A stretch of 64,000 bases of DNA, taken from positions 11,108,001 through 11,172,000 of the forward strand of contig NC_059382.1 in assembly GCF_019703515.2 (NCBI RefSeq), given 5' to 3'. Below the pieces are notes generated by a model, which did not search any database, had not been told where the DNA came from, and saw only the letters and a list, made by a program, of their open reading frames with translations. Source of the DNA: Myxocyprinus asiaticus. Its lineage: Eukaryota; Chordata; Actinopteri; Cypriniformes; Catostomidae. The position numbers were made by a program, and so were the translations under genes. Shown piece after piece: positions 11,098 through 21,893 of the stretch. How positions within the stretch are numbered: position 1 is the first letter of the stretch; every line of letters begins with the position of its first letter.

Positions 11098-11550
11098 TAA
11101 AGGGATAGTTCACCCAACAATGAAAATTCTGTCATCGTTTACTCACCCCCATGTCATTCTAAACACATGACTTTCTTCTGCGAAACACAAAGAGGAGAAA
11201 TTGCTCAAAACAACGCAAGTTCTCACATAAAGTGCTAATACAAGTTTAATCGCATGCACTGAGTATTGACAAAGTTAAAGTTGTTTTTTTAAACAAAACT
11301 GTATGCATTCAAAAGACTTGGAATATGATGCATGAGTCACATGGACTACTTTTATGATACGTTTGCATCCTTTTTAAAGCTTGAAACCAGAATCACTATT
11401 CACTGCCATTGTCTTGAAAAGAAGGACCAGTAAGGTTTCTTCAAAATTTCTCGTTTTGTATTCTGGAGAAGAAAAAAAGTTGTGTTTGGCGCAACATGTG
11501 TGTGAGTGAATGTTGAAAGGTGACATTTTTGGGTGCACTATCCCTTTAAT
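11098..11550. repeat. Foldback MITE copy
   Basis: Begins 'aaagggatagttcacccaac' and ends with the inverted 'tgggtgcactatccctttaa'. It probably lies within or just past the arfip2 3' UTR. Confidence 0.75.
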
Positions 11551-11715
11551 ATTCATCAACAGATTTCCTAGCTTTAAATAAACTGGGCATCTTTCCAGGG
11601 TTTGGCAACATAAAACTTCTACTTCTCCTTTATAAATATCTCATGTCAGTTTACATCCCCATCCATCAATTTTCGAATTTCAATGTTTAAGTGTCTCTAT
11701 ATATTGACAAAGTGA

Positions 11716-11871
11716 TCACTGTTCCTCGAGCCACGATGGCTTGTCAGAACCTGGTGGCTTCAACTTCACGCTGAACTGTCTGAGAGTCTGTTCCAACTGC
11801 TGCTGGTTTCCAGCAAAATATGCAGAAATAGCATTGTGAAACAGTAGAAGTTGCTTGTGCATCACCTTCAC
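11716..11871 (-). CDS. arfip2: Arfaptin-2, last coding exon
   Basis: Arfaptins bind Arl1 and Rac/Arf GTPases on Golgi membranes through a banana-shaped AH/BAR domain. This exon encodes the final 51 residues, from '[20 protein letters not shown]' to the terminal 'KPSWLEEQ' and a TGA stop at 11716-11718. The '[12 protein letters not shown]' and '[11 protein letters not shown]' wording follows ARFIP2 rather than ARFIP1 as I remember the human proteins. The acceptor is 'tttccag' just above 11871, phase 0. It is 156 bp and joins in frame to the exon at 11969-12143. Confidence 0.93.
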   Translation of the reverse strand: MKVMHKQLLLFHNAISAYFAGNQQQLEQTLRQFSVKLKPPGSDKPSWLEEQ

Positions 11872-11968
11872 CTGGAAATCAACATTAACATCCATAGAAA
11901 CTGACACAAAACCAAGGAAAATGTCTGACGTATCAAATAAATTTAGCTGAATTAAAATTTCAACATAC

Positions 11969-12143
11969 CTTATTCTCTTCCAAGAACTTGAGTTTGATGG
12001 TAACGTCACTGCGCAGTCGTTCGTACTTTTCTCTATGGATTTGGTACTGCTGTTGAGCCATTTCGATGCGCATCATGGCTGCAGCGTCCCGCGGACCCAC
12101 ACTCAACTCCTCTAGGTCTGTCCTGTACGCATCATATTCCAGT
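11969..12143 (-). CDS. arfip2: Arfaptin-2, AH-domain exon
   Basis: 175 bp. It encodes the AH/BAR helices reading '[20 protein letters not shown]' and ending '[12 protein letters not shown]'. The first base completes a split arginine codon from the previous exon. Acceptor 'gttttag', donor AAG|GTATG. The residues fit arfaptins over the whole exon. Confidence 0.93.
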
Positions 12144-12421
12144 CTAAAACAGAAACATCATGACTATTAGTATAAACTGGAACAATAAATTCAAAACTTA
12201 TCCTGGACAAAAAAAAGAAATTCCTCACAAATGGTTTGAGTAAACTCCTTTTTGAGAGGTTGAGAAACCTCAGCTTCTAAAGAATAGCTCTTGGCTTTGT
12301 TCAGATTAGTTTTATTTAAGACAAAAACTAGATCAACAAAGCATAGGCAATAAATCCTTTAATATATCTACTTATTCAAATGACACATTCACTCAAGACT
12401 AAATAAAGCAACTTTTCATAC

Positions 12422-12579
12422 CTTGCATTCTCATATGTTTTGATGGTCATCAGTGTGTCTTCCATGGTTTTGTTGACTAACGTATTAATGCTGGACACAA
12501 AGAAATTGATGGCACCCAGGAGTGTTTCTCCATTCTTGCATAGCAGTCTTTGTGTCTCTGCATTGTAGCCAAACTCATC
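12422..12579 (-). CDS. arfip2: Arfaptin-2, AH-domain exon
   Basis: 158 bp. It encodes '[20 protein letters not shown]' and '[20 protein letters not shown]', the highly conserved middle of the arfaptin BAR-like helix bundle. Acceptor 'cctttccag', donor AG|GTATG. It is separated from the upstream exon by an 8.6-kb intron filled with transposons. Confidence 0.93.
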
Positions 12580-13199
12580 CTGGAAAGGTTTAAAAGAAGT
12601 GGAAATTAGAGGCAAACTGTATCTCTAAACAATTTTATTAATCAAAACAAAGGGTAAACGCCTATTCACACCGAAAATGACGCAAATAGTTTTTTTTGCA
12701 TCAAAAGTATTTACACCGAATGTGACCCAAGTTTAAGTACTGTGTAACTTAACGGAAGACAAATGCTCTCTGGTCAGTCATTTGCTTAAGTACAAAATAC
12801 AAACTATCGAACAAATGTAACAGATATGTTATCTCTTCCCTTGAACGTAACAGTGGATTATATCTTTTTGGTCTGAGATTTTCTGCTGAGCAAACAAATA
12901 ATTGTCCTACAATTTTCATCACTGTGCAAATTTTCAGACTCTGCATGAAGACGTCAATAAGAATGCATTGTTTTGTTTAAAAATGAATTTATACTGCTTG
13001 TTAAATTTATTAAAAGTACATCTATTAATTCATTAGTGTTGATAAATGCTCTACTGTTAATAACAGTTTCCTTGTGCTTGTAATATTTCTTTATTGAAAA
13101 ATCATTTAAAAAATGTTTTAAATAATATGAGTGAGGATATTTTTACTCTAATATATTATCACACATATATAGATAGATAGATAGATACACACACACACA
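12580..13199. other. Start of arfip2 8.6-kb intron, with a microsatellite
   Basis: AT-rich intron DNA ending in a GATA/CA microsatellite at about 13168-13200 that abuts the Tc1-like copy. No exon seen. Confidence 0.5.
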
Positions 13200-13575
13200 C
13201 ACTGGCGGCCAAAAGTTTGGAATAATGTACGGATTTTGCTGTTTCTGAAGGAAATTGGTACTTTAATTCACCAAAATGGCATTCAACTGATCACAAAGTA
13301 TAGTCAGGACATTACTGATATAAAAAACAGCACCATCACTGTTTGAAAAAAGTAATTTTTGATCAAATCTAGACAGGCCCCATTTCCAGCAGCTATCACT
13401 CCAACACCTTATCCTTGAATAATCATGCTAAATTGCTAATTTGGTACTAGAAAATCACTTGCCATTATATCAAACACAGTTGAAAGCTATTTGGTTCATT
13501 AAATGAAGCTTAACATTGTCTTTGTGTTTGTTTTTGAGTTGCCACAGTATGCAATAGACTGGCATGTCTTAAGGT

Positions 13576-14419
13576 CAGGGTTGGGGAGTAACGGAATACA
13601 TGTAACGGGATTACGTATTTAAAATACAAAATATAAGTAACTGTATTCCACTACAGTTACAATTTAAATAATTGGTAATTAGAAGTTTACAGTTACATTC
13701 AAAAATTATTTTGATTACTGAAGAGATTACTTTGCATTTTATTGTCATTTGTTTCATTTAATATTTAGTCCTTTCAGATGGAAAACATGTATACATATAA
13801 ATGATGCGATCCAAAGTGCATTTGAACAGTGGTGAAACACTTTCTTATGATGTATTACATTCATACAAGCAGACAGAGAAGTATGTTTGAAGTAAGTTTG
13901 GAACAGAAGAAATAGAAATAAACCTTGTGTAAATTGTCAGCTTTACGCTAAGCTAAAATGCTATTTCTAGCCATTTTACATGCACGTTACCAGGCACGAT
14001 CATATTTTTTTATTAAGAAAATTCACGTTGGATCATAATTTCTTTTTTTCCTAGTAAGACCTTTGATATTAGGGCAAAAATCGTATTCGTGATAATATTT
14101 TTTTGTTTGTTTTCCTGTAAAAATATTTAAAAAAATCCTTAAAAAAAGATCAGTTTGATTTATCTTGTTTTAGAAACAACACTGCATAAGATATTTAGGT
14201 TTTTCAGAGAATGTATTTTTAACATGTGTATTTTGTCTTACTGTACTGGCAGAGTTATTATAGTCAAAACAAGTGAAAAAATCTAAAAGTAATCCAAAGT
14301 ATTTAGAATACGTTACTGACCTTGAGCAATCTAACGGAATATGTTACAAATTACATTTTACAGCATGTATTCTGTAATCTGTAGTGGAATACATTTCAAA
14401 AGTAACCCTCCCAACCCTG
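13576..14419. mobile_element. hAT-type MITE with 8-bp target duplication
   Basis: Ends are 'cagggttggggagtaacgga' and the inverse 'aaccctcccaaccctg'. The 8-bp duplication CTTAAGGT flanks it exactly (13568-13575 and 14420-14427). Copy B shows the uninterrupted sequence 'gtcttaaggtctatattagg', which proves the insertion. There is no coding capacity. A centre of 'tagaaacaacac..' type AT-rich DNA separates the arms. Confidence 0.88.
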
Positions 14420-14431
14420 CTTAAGGTCGAT

Positions 14432-14700
14432 ATTAGGTCAAAAAGGGCAAAAAAGAAACAGCTTTCTCTAGAAACTCATCAGTCAATCATTGTTTTGAGG
14501 AATGAAGACTATACAATGCTTGAAACTGCCAAAAAACTGAAGATTTCATACAAAGGTGTACACTACAGTCTTCAAAGACAAAGGACAACTGACCCTAACA
14601 AGGACAGAAAGAGATGTGGAAGGCCAGATGGACAACTAAACAAGAGGATAAGTACATCAGAGTCTCTAGTTTGAGAAATAGACGCCTCACATCAACCCTC
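14432..14700 (+). pseudogene. Tc1-like transposase N-terminal fragment (copy A)
   Basis: Reads 'KKQLSLETHQSIIVLRNEDY' and 'LKISYKGVHYSLQRQRTTDP', then 'GRPDGQLNKRISTSES', which is the paired-domain helix-turn-helix and GRPR-like linker of Tc1 transposases. A stop follows at about 14672-14674 and the coding is lost. The same stretch exists on the minus strand in copy B at 20573-20803. Confidence 0.8.
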
Positions 14701-14799
14701 TACGATCATGTTGGAGAAAGAATCTTCATTGGCTAGTACATTTTTGGTTTTACTCGCCAGACTTTTGACGACATGTAAGCATAATGTAACTAAAAAATA

Positions 14800-14826
14800 C
14801 ACTATATTGCCAAAAGTATTCGCTCA
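14800..14826 (+). repeat. Tc1 terminal inverted repeat, left
   Basis: 27 bp, perfect inverse of 16003-16029. Outside it is the TA target dinucleotide. Confidence 0.92.
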
Positions 14827-14881
14827 TCTGCCTTTAGATGCATATGAACTTAAGTGACATCCCATTCTTAATCCATAGGGT

Positions 14882-15895
14882 TTAATATGATGTCGGCCCA
14901 CCCTTTGCAGCTATAACAGCTTCAACTCTTCTGGGAAGGCTTTCCACAAGGTTTAGGAGTGTGTTTATGGGAATTTTTGACCATTCTTCCAGAAGCGCAT
15001 TTGTGAGGTCAGACACTGATGTTGGACGAGAAGGCCTGGCTCGCAGTCTTCGCTCTAATTCATCCCAAAGGTGCTCTATCGGGTTGAGGTCAGGACTCTG
15101 TGCAGGCCAGTCAAGTTCTTCCACACCAAAATCACTCATCCATGTCTTTATAGACCTTGGTTTGTGCACTGGTGCGCAGTCATGTTGGAACAGGAAGGGG
15201 CCATCCCCAAACTGTTCCCACAAAGTTGGGAGCATGGAATTGTCCAAAATCTCTTGGTATGCTGAAGCATTCAGAGTTCCTTTCACTGGAACTAAGGGGC
15301 CAAGCCCAGCTCCTGAAAAACAACCCCACACCATAATCCCCCCTCCACCAAACTTCACAGTTGGCACAATGCAGTCAGACAAGTACCGTTCTCCTGGCAA
15401 CCGCCAAACCCAGACTCGTCCATCAGATTGCCAGATGGAGAAGCGTGATTCATCACTCCAGAGAACGCGTCTCCACTGCTCTAGAGTCCAGTGGCGGCGT
15501 GCTTTACACCACTGCATCCGACGCTTTGCATTGCACTTGGTGATGTATGGCTTGGATGCAGCTGCTCGGCCATGGAAACCCATTCCATGAAGCTCTCTAT
15601 GCACTGTTCTTGAGCTAATCTGAAGGCCACATGAACTTTGGAAGTCTGTAGCGATTGACTCTGCAGAAAGTTGGCGACCTCTGCGCACTATGCGCCTCAG
15701 CATCCGCTGACCCCGCTCTGTCATTTTACGTGGAGTTGCTGTCATTCCCAATCGCTTCCACTTTGTTATAATACCACTGACAGTTGACTGTGGAATATTT
15801 AGTAGCGAGGAAATTTCACAACTGGACTTGTTGCACAGGTGGCATCCTATCACAGTACCACGCTGGAATTCACTGAGCTCCTGAGAGCGGCCCAT
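14882..15895 (-). CDS. Tc1-like transposase, apparently intact (337 aa)
   Basis: Cuts and pastes the element at TA sites. With the start at the methionine of '[10 protein letters not shown]' (15893-15895) the protein is 337 aa, the usual Tc1 length. In-frame upstream methionines up to 15979 exist but lengthen it beyond the family. Domains: paired-like HTH at about 1-50 ('[17 protein letters not shown]'), linker and second HTH at about 55-110, and the DD34E catalytic core with D148 ('WSDESRF'), D239 ('FQHDCAPVH') and E274 ('[11 protein letters not shown]'). Exactly 34 residues separate D239 and E274. A glycine-rich '[15 protein letters not shown]' box is present. No stop or frameshift is seen, which is unusual for fish Tc1 copies. 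Activity is an inference only. Confidence 0.93.
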   Translation of the reverse strand: MGRSQELSEFQRGTVIGCHLCNKSSCEISSLLNIPQSTVSGIITKWKRLGMTATPRKMTERGQRMLRRIVRRGRQLSAESIATDFQSSCGLQISSRTVHRELHGMGFHGRAAASKPYITKCNAKRRMQWCKARRHWTLEQWRRVLWSDESRFSIWQSDGRVWVWRLPGERYLSDCIVPTVKFGGGGIMVWGCFSGAGLGPLVPVKGTLNASAYQEILDNSMLPTLWEQFGDGPFLFQHDCAPVHKPRSIKTWMSDFGVEELDWPAQSPDLNPIEHLWDELERRLRARPSRPTSVSDLTNALLEEWSKIPINTLLNLVESLPRRVEAVIAAKGGPTSY

Positions 15896-16002
15896 TCTTT
15901 CACAAATGTTTGTAGAAGCAGTCTGCATGCCTAGGTGCTTCATTTTATACACCTGTGGCCATGGAAGTGATTGGAACACCTGAATTCAATTATTTGGATG
16001 GG

Positions 16003-16029
16003 TGAGCGAATACTTTTGGCAATATAGTG
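16003..16029 (-). repeat. Tc1 terminal inverted repeat, right
   Basis: Perfect 27-bp inverse of 14800-14826, followed by TA. Confidence 0.92.
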
Positions 16030-17439
16030 TATATTAAGCAAACTTCATATATATTCACGCAATATAGTATACTGTAATTTTTTTTTTTTTTTTTTTGCTT
16101 TATGATTTTAAATCACATTTTAGCTTTTTAAAAATGTACAAATTTCACATTCTATCAATTTATATGATGTCATGAAATCGCATTTTTAATAATGATACAA
16201 GCTGTTGTCACTGTTGAAATTTCTTACACATTTTTAACAAAACAATTCACAAGGTAGGAAACTAATGATGAAAATGAGGGGTCATGATTGTGAAATCTGT
16301 CTGACAATTAATTGTCAAACAAATAATTGCGGTTAATTGCCTGTTTTAGGGCTATGATGATTAATTGTCTGTTTTAGGTGTTTCACGAATATGACGATTA
16401 ATTACCATACAAACTCACTATGTATGCTTAATGCACACAACAAAGTCATTTATACAAATTTAGCTTGGGTCATATAATAAAATAAGGGTATATGATTTCC
16501 TTTTCAGGCTTCAAAAACATATGAATGACAGTCAAATATAAAAGTATAAAATTTAAAATAATTAAAATAATATTTTAATTATCAAAATATGTCTAAATAA
16601 CTAAAATATATCTCTCTTATTTGTCAGATTTACTTTTGATCCATTGGACTTTTTCAATGTTTTGTTTTCTTTTGCTTCTTTTGTAACCCAGCCAACCTGT
16701 AAAGCTATTATATTATATTATATTATATTATATTATATTATATTATATTATGCAATAGTAAAATATTTCTGCCTTAAATTCTTCACTTTCACACATTATT
16801 TTAAGGCTCTCTGATTAACTCACAAGCCCTTATTTCTCGTGAAGGAAGACTTTGAGATTCTGTTTCTAGCATTTTATCATCTCCACAGAAATAAAGCAGG
16901 GCACCTCCTCTGTCTCACTGCGTGTTATTAACACTGTGTGAATAAACCAACAATGACCATGGACATTTGCCATTACAAGGCCGTTAAGTGAAACTGGAGC
17001 ACTTTGCGTTCATAAAATTAATAAGTTTATACCTTGTTTATATTTTCGTGGGAGTTTGGCGCAAGCCTCTGTAGATTGCTTGCACATCAGAGCGCTTGAG
17101 AAGTGGTTCATCTTCATGCTCTCAAGAGAGCTGCTCTTGTGACGTCCACGGTGCGGTTTCCTGAGATGCTCGGAGTTCAACTGACACAACAAGACACAAG
17201 TGATTTTTCCTGCACGCATGAGACAGCATGCAGGGAAAGACGAGGCTGAATCCAGCTTCTTAATCAACTGCTTTTTATTCGGTAAAAGGGCCTCGGTGCT
17301 TCGACACTACACAACTCTATCACTGGCGAGTGAAATGTTAATATTTACTTGCCAATGGCTAATAATAGACGTTTTTTGGTCGCAAAGTGCAAGATTTACT
17401 CGCAATGTAGAGGGCTGCACATGTCCTCAGCTGACAGCT

Positions 17440-17817
17440 TCATTGAATTCTACCCGCTCAACACCAGTTTCATGTACAACAGTAAAGAGAAGACTCAGGG
17501 GTGCGGGCCTTATGGGAAGAATTGCAAAGAAAACCAAAAGAAAAGGTTAGAGTGGGCAAAGATACAGACATTGGACAACAGATAATTAGAAAAGAGTGTT
17601 ATGGATCTCAACCACACTGAACTTTTGTGGGATCAGATTGACTGTAAGGTGAGTGAGAAGTGCCCGACAAGACAGCCACATCTATGGCAAGTACTACAGG
17701 AAGCGTGGGGTGAAATGTCACCTGAGTATCTGGACAAACTGACAGCTAGAATGCCAAGGATCTGCAAAGCTGTCATTGCTGCACATTGGGGATTTTTTGA
17801 TGATAACTCTTTGAAGT
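17440..17817 (+). pseudogene. Tc1-like transposase C-terminal fragments (copy A)
   Basis: Two frames. 17453-17550 reads 'STRSTPVSCTTVKRRLRGAG', the second HTH. 17601-17817 reads 'MDLNHTELLWDQIDCKV' and ends 'PRICKAVIAAHWGF', the C-terminal tail after the catalytic glutamate. The catalytic core between them is deleted, so no active enzyme can come from this copy. Confidence 0.78.
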
Positions 17818-17987
17818 AGTTTAAGAAGTTCTAATAATTTTTTTCAAATTGTAAAAGTAATTTTCACGTTATTAATGTCCTGACTATAAATTGTGATCAG
17901 TTGAATGCCACTTTGGTGAATAAAAGTACCAATTTCTTTCCATAAGAGCAAAATCTGTACATTATTCCAAACTTTTGGCTGCCAGTG

Positions 17988-18068
17988 TGTATCTATCTAT
18001 ATATCGATCTATATATCTATATCTATATCTATCTATCTATCTATATATATATATATATATATATATAC

Positions 18069-18153
<85 letters not shown>
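17988..18153. repeat. Compound microsatellite (TATC)n-(TA)n-(CA)n
   Basis: Simple repeat with no coding. Nominal reading frames such as poly-Ile/Tyr are artefacts of it. Confidence 0.95.
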
Positions 18154-18154
<1 letters not shown>

Positions 18155-18315
18155 AGGGCATAGATTTGGCTTGAATATTGGGGGGGTTGCAGCATGAAGC
18201 ATTTACATGTTTCCATTGATCATGGTATAAAAATTGGGGGGGGGGGGTTGAATTTGCTTGTTTTGATTATTGGGGGGGTTACATCCCCTGCATCCCCCCT
18301 GGAATCTATGCCCCT
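18154..18315. repeat. Short MITE with G-rich arms
   Basis: Inverted ends 'aagggcatagattt' and 'aatctatgcccct' enclose G-runs and C-runs ('ttggggggggggggttg', 'catcccccctgg'). Simple repeats flank it on both sides. Confidence 0.6.
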
Positions 18316-18377
18316 GTGTGTGTGTGTGTGTGTGTGTATAGTATACAGTATATATATATATATATATATATATACTG

Positions 18378-18408
<31 letters not shown>
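18316..18408. repeat. Palindromic (TG)n-(TA)n-(CA)n microsatellite
   Basis: The TG array is followed by a TA array and then a CA array, so the whole tract is self-complementary. Confidence 0.93.
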
Positions 18409-18409
<1 letters not shown>

Positions 18410-19271
18410 ATCAGCCACAACATTAAAACTACCTGCCTAATATTGTGTAGATTCCCCTCGTGCCGCCAAAATCGCACCAACCCGTATCTCAGAATAGCAT
18501 TCTGAGATGATATTCTTCTCAACACAATTGTACAGAGCAGTTATCTGAGTTACCGTAGACTTTGTCAGTTCGAACCAGTCTGGCCATTCTCTGTTGACCT
18601 CCCTCATCAACAAGGCATTTCCATCCAAAAAACTGCCACTCACTGGATGTTTTTTGTTTTTGGCACCATTCGGAATAAATTGTTGAGGCAGGTGTGTGTG
18701 AAAATCCCAGGAGATCAGCAGCTACAGAAATACTCAAACCAGCCCGTCTGGCACCAACAATCATCCATGCGATTATCTAATCAGCCAATCGTTTGGCAGC
18801 AGTGCAGTGCATAAAATAAAGCAGATATGGGTCAGGAGCTTCAGTTAATGTTCACATCAACCATCAAAATGTGGAAAAAATGTGATCTCATTGATTTGGA
18901 CCGTGGCATGACTGTTGGTGCCAGATGGGCTGGTTTGAGTATTTCTGTGACTGCTGATCTCCTGGGATTTTCACACACAACAGTCTCAACAATTTACTCT
19001 GAATGGTGCCAAAAACAAAAAACATCCGGCGAGTGGCAGTTCTGTGGACTGTAATACCTTGTTGATGAGGGAAGGGAAAACAGAGAATGGCCAGACTGGT
19101 TCGAACTGACAAAGTCTATGGTAACTCAGATAACTATGGTAACTCTGTACAACTGTGTTGAGAAGAGTAGCATCTCAGAATGCTATTTTGAGATGTGGGT
19201 TGGCACTGTTTTGGTGGCACGAGGGGGACCTACACAATATTAGGCAGGTGGTTTTAATGTTGTGGCTGATT
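18409..19271. mobile_element. Tc1-derived foldback element
   Basis: About 860 bp, two inverted arms of roughly 400 bp. The ends are 'aatcagccacaacattaaaa' and the inverse ending 'ttaatgttgtggctgatt'. Each arm encodes a remnant of a Tc1 transposase N terminus ('GARRAGLSISVAADLLGFSH' on the minus strand, 'GARWAGLSISVTADLLGFSH' on the plus strand), so it looks like a head-to-head duplicated transposon end. It sits between Tc1-like copies A and B. A related fragment lies at about 52000-52225. Confidence 0.8.
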
Positions 19272-19445
19272 ATATATACACAGGAGGCCAAAAGTTTGGA
19301 ATAATGTACAGATTTTGCTCTAATGGAAAGAAATTGGTACTTTTATTCACCAAAGTGGCATTCAACTGATCACAATGTATAGTCAGGACAAAAATTACTA
19401 TTGCAATTTGAAAAAATTCAATTCAAAATACTTCAAAGAGTTCTC

Positions 19446-19840
19446 TTAAAATAATCCTCCATGTGCAGCAATGACAGCTTTGCAGATCCATGTCATTCTA
19501 GCTGTCAGTTTGTCCAGATACTCAGGTGACATTTCACCCCACGCTTCCTGTAGCACTTGCCATAGATGTGGCTGTCTTGTCGGGCACTCCTCACGCACCT
19601 TACAGTCTAGCTGAACCCAAAAAAGCTCAATGGGGTTAAGATTCATAACACTCTTTTCTAATTATCTGTTGTCCAATGTCTGTATCTTTGCCCACTCTAA
19701 CCTTTTCTTTTGGTTTTCTTTGCAATTCTTCCCATAAGGCCCGCACCCCTGAGTCTTCTCTTTACTGTTGTATATGAAACTGGTGTTGAGCGGGTAGAAT
19801 TCAATGAAGCTGTCAGCTGAGGACATGTGCAACCCTCTAC
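19446..19840 (-). pseudogene. Tc1-like transposase C-terminal fragments (copy B)
   Basis: Minus-strand reading. 'STRSTPVSYTTVKRRLRGAG' (about 19800-19740) is followed after a frame change by 'MNLNPIELFWVQLDCKVREE' (19646 down), which keeps the 'NPIE' glutamate motif. The tail is 'TWICKAVIAAHGG'. The core with both catalytic aspartates is missing. Confidence 0.78.
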
Positions 19841-20572
19841 ATTGCGAGTAAATCTTGCACTTTGCGACCAAAAAACGTCTGTTATTAGCCATTGGCAAGT
19901 AAATATTAACATTTCACTCGCCAGCAATAGAGTTGTGTAGTGTCGAAGCACCGAGGTCCTTTTACCGAATAAAAAGCAGTTGATTAAGAAGCTGGATTCA
20001 GCCTCGTCTTTCCCTGCATGCTGTCTCAAGCGCAGGAAAACGCACTTGTGTCTCATTCAGTTGAACTTCGAGCATCTCAAGGAACCGCACCACGGACGTC
20101 ACAAGAGCAGCTCTCTTGAGAGCGTGAAGATGAACCACTTCTCAAGCACTCTGATGTGCAAGCCATCCACAGAGGCTTGCGCCAAACTCCCGTGAAAACA
20201 TAAACAAGGTAAAAATGTATTCATTTTATGAACGCAAAGCGCTCCAGTTTCACTTAACGGCCATGTAATGGCAAATGTCCATGGTCATTGTTGGTTTATT
20301 CACGCAGTGTTAATAACACGCAGTGAGACAGAGGAGGTGCCCTGCTCTATTTCTGTGGAGATGATAAAATGCTAGAATCTCAAAGTCTTCCTTCATGAGA
20401 AATAAGGGCTTGTGAGTTAATCAGAGAGCCTTAAAATAATGTGTGAAAGTGAAGAATTTAAGGCAGAAATATTTTACTATTGCATAATATAATATAATTT
20501 AATAGCTTTACAGGTTGGCTGGGTTACAAAAGAAGCAAAAGAAAACAAAACATTGAAAAAGTCAAATATTTC

Positions 20573-20803
20573 TCAAGCTAGAGACTCTGATGTACTTATC
20601 CTCTTGTTTAGTTGTCCATCTGGCCTTCCACATCTCTTTCTGTCCTTGTTAGAGCCAGTTGTCCTTTGTCTTTGAAGACTGTAGTGTACTTCTTTGTATG
20701 AAATCTTTAGTTTTTTGGCAATTTCAAGCATTGTATAGCCTTCATTCCTCAAAACAATGATTGACAGGCGAGTTTCTAAAGAAAGCTGTATCTTTTTTGC
20801 CAT
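20573..20803 (-). pseudogene. Tc1-like transposase N-terminal fragment (copy B)
   Basis: Reads 'MAKKIQLSLETRLSIIVLRN' and 'GRPDGQLNKRISTSESLA', the HTH and linker, with the likely original start codon. It is the counterpart of 14432-14700 in copy A. Confidence 0.8.
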
Positions 20804-21215
20804 TTTTAACCTAATATAGACCTTAAGACACGCTAGTCTATTGCATACTGTGGCAACTCAAAAATAAACACAAAGACAATGTTAAGCTTCACTTAACAAA
20901 CCAAATAGCTTTCAAATGTGTTTGAAGTGATATTCTAGTACCAAACTTTCAATTTAGCTTGATTACACAAGGATAAGGTTTTGGAGTGATGGCTGCTGGA
21001 AATAGGGCCTGACTAGATTTGACAAAAAATGACTTTTTTCAAATAGTGATGGTGCTGTTTTTTATATCAGTAATGTCCTGACTATACTTTGTGATCAGTT
21101 GAATGCCACTTTGGTGAATTAAAGTATCAATTTCCTTCTGAAACAGCGAAATCTGTACATTATTCCAAACTTTTGGCCGCCAGCGTACAGTATATAACTG
21201 ACACTCAGATAATAC

Positions 21216-21437
21216 CTGCAGTTCTGGGGATTTTTGACTCAGATCAGCAAAGGTGTCCCCAAGAGCTTGCTGTGTCTGCACCATGTTGTAGAAGTGGTTG
21301 GTGAGCTCTTGTGCTAGTCTCAGAATACGTTCATATTTCAGTTTAGTCTCTCTCAACACATCGATTTGAGCTTCAAGCTCCAGGTCCATTGTCTTCGTAC
21401 CACGGCCAAAACGCTCCGAGAACATCTGTTTTGTGCA
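21216..21437 (-). CDS. arfip2: Arfaptin-2, AH-domain exon
   Basis: 222 bp, phase 0 at both ends. It encodes '[20 protein letters not shown]' through '[15 protein letters not shown]', the first long helix of the arfaptin homology domain. Acceptor 'cactag' above 21437, donor CAG|GTATT. 'SERFGRG' and '[10 protein letters not shown]' match ARFIP2. Confidence 0.93.
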
Positions 21438-21530
21438 CTAGTGAAAAGAAGTCAGATTGAGACACAAATTAAGTGGATAAGGAGGAACCATAACATACAG
21501 CAGCTTCACATAACCTACCTCAAACTCTAA

Positions 21531-21742
21531 AAGGGATAGTTTACCAAAAAAACGCATCCTCATGTAGTTTTAAACACTTAAGACTTTCTTTCTTCCGTGG
21601 AACACGGCAGAATGACGGCCTCATTCACCATTCACTTTCATTGTATGTTTTTTCCATAAAAACTGAAGAAAGGAGGTCATACATGTTTGGAAAGAATGAG
21701 GGTGAGTAAATGCTGACATACATTTTTTTGGTGAACTTTCAC
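21531..21742. repeat. Foldback MITE copy in an arfip2 intron
   Basis: Short copy starting 'aaaagggatagtttacc' and ending 'tttttggtgaacttt'. Confidence 0.7.
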
Positions 21743-21893
21743 CAAATCAAACTTACTATTATTTGATTAAAATATACTAATAGAATAGTAATATGATAAC
21801 TGTAATCATTTGTAATTAATACATTAATAATTAATCAGGGTTATAAATTAATTTCTATTCATCTATTTAGACAAATGAGTGAATGTTCAGTAC

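Larger units (their letters stand above)
14800..16029 (-). mobile_element. Complete Tc1/mariner transposon
   Basis: 1230 bp with 27-bp identical terminal inverted repeats beginning 'cactatattgccaaaagtat', flanked by TA on both sides (14798-14799 and 16030-16031), the canonical Tc1 target. It contains one long uninterrupted transposase ORF on the minus strand. It is nested within the older Tc1-like copy A. Confidence 0.93.
13200..17987 (+). mobile_element. Tc1-like element copy A, non-autonomous, with nested insertions
   Basis: Ends are 'cactggcggccaaaagtttg' at 13200 and its inverse finishing at 17987 ('cttttggctgccagtg'). Without the two nested elements (13576-14419 and 14800-16029) it is about 2.7 kb. 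It holds broken transposase pieces at 14432-14700 and 17440-17817. Between them (about 16650-17390) is a non-transposase segment shared with copy B. Copy B lies in inverse orientation at 19279-21185. Confidence 0.82.
19279..21185 (-). mobile_element. Tc1-like element copy B, non-autonomous
   Basis: 1.9 kb, inverted relative to copy A. The ends are 'cacaggaggccaaaagtttg' and the inverse '..cttttggccgccagcg'. It lacks the hAT MITE and the intact Tc1 found in copy A, and has a deletion where copy A has about 14700-16650. It shares the non-transposase central segment. Confidence 0.82.

Noticed and set aside
14961..15590. Long plus-strand ORF (209 codons) inside the Tc1 element
   Set aside because: Antisense to the intact transposase, with no recognisable domain.
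17975..18505. ORFs of Ile/Tyr and His/Thr runs
   Set aside because: Simple TA and CA repeats. No protein-like composition.
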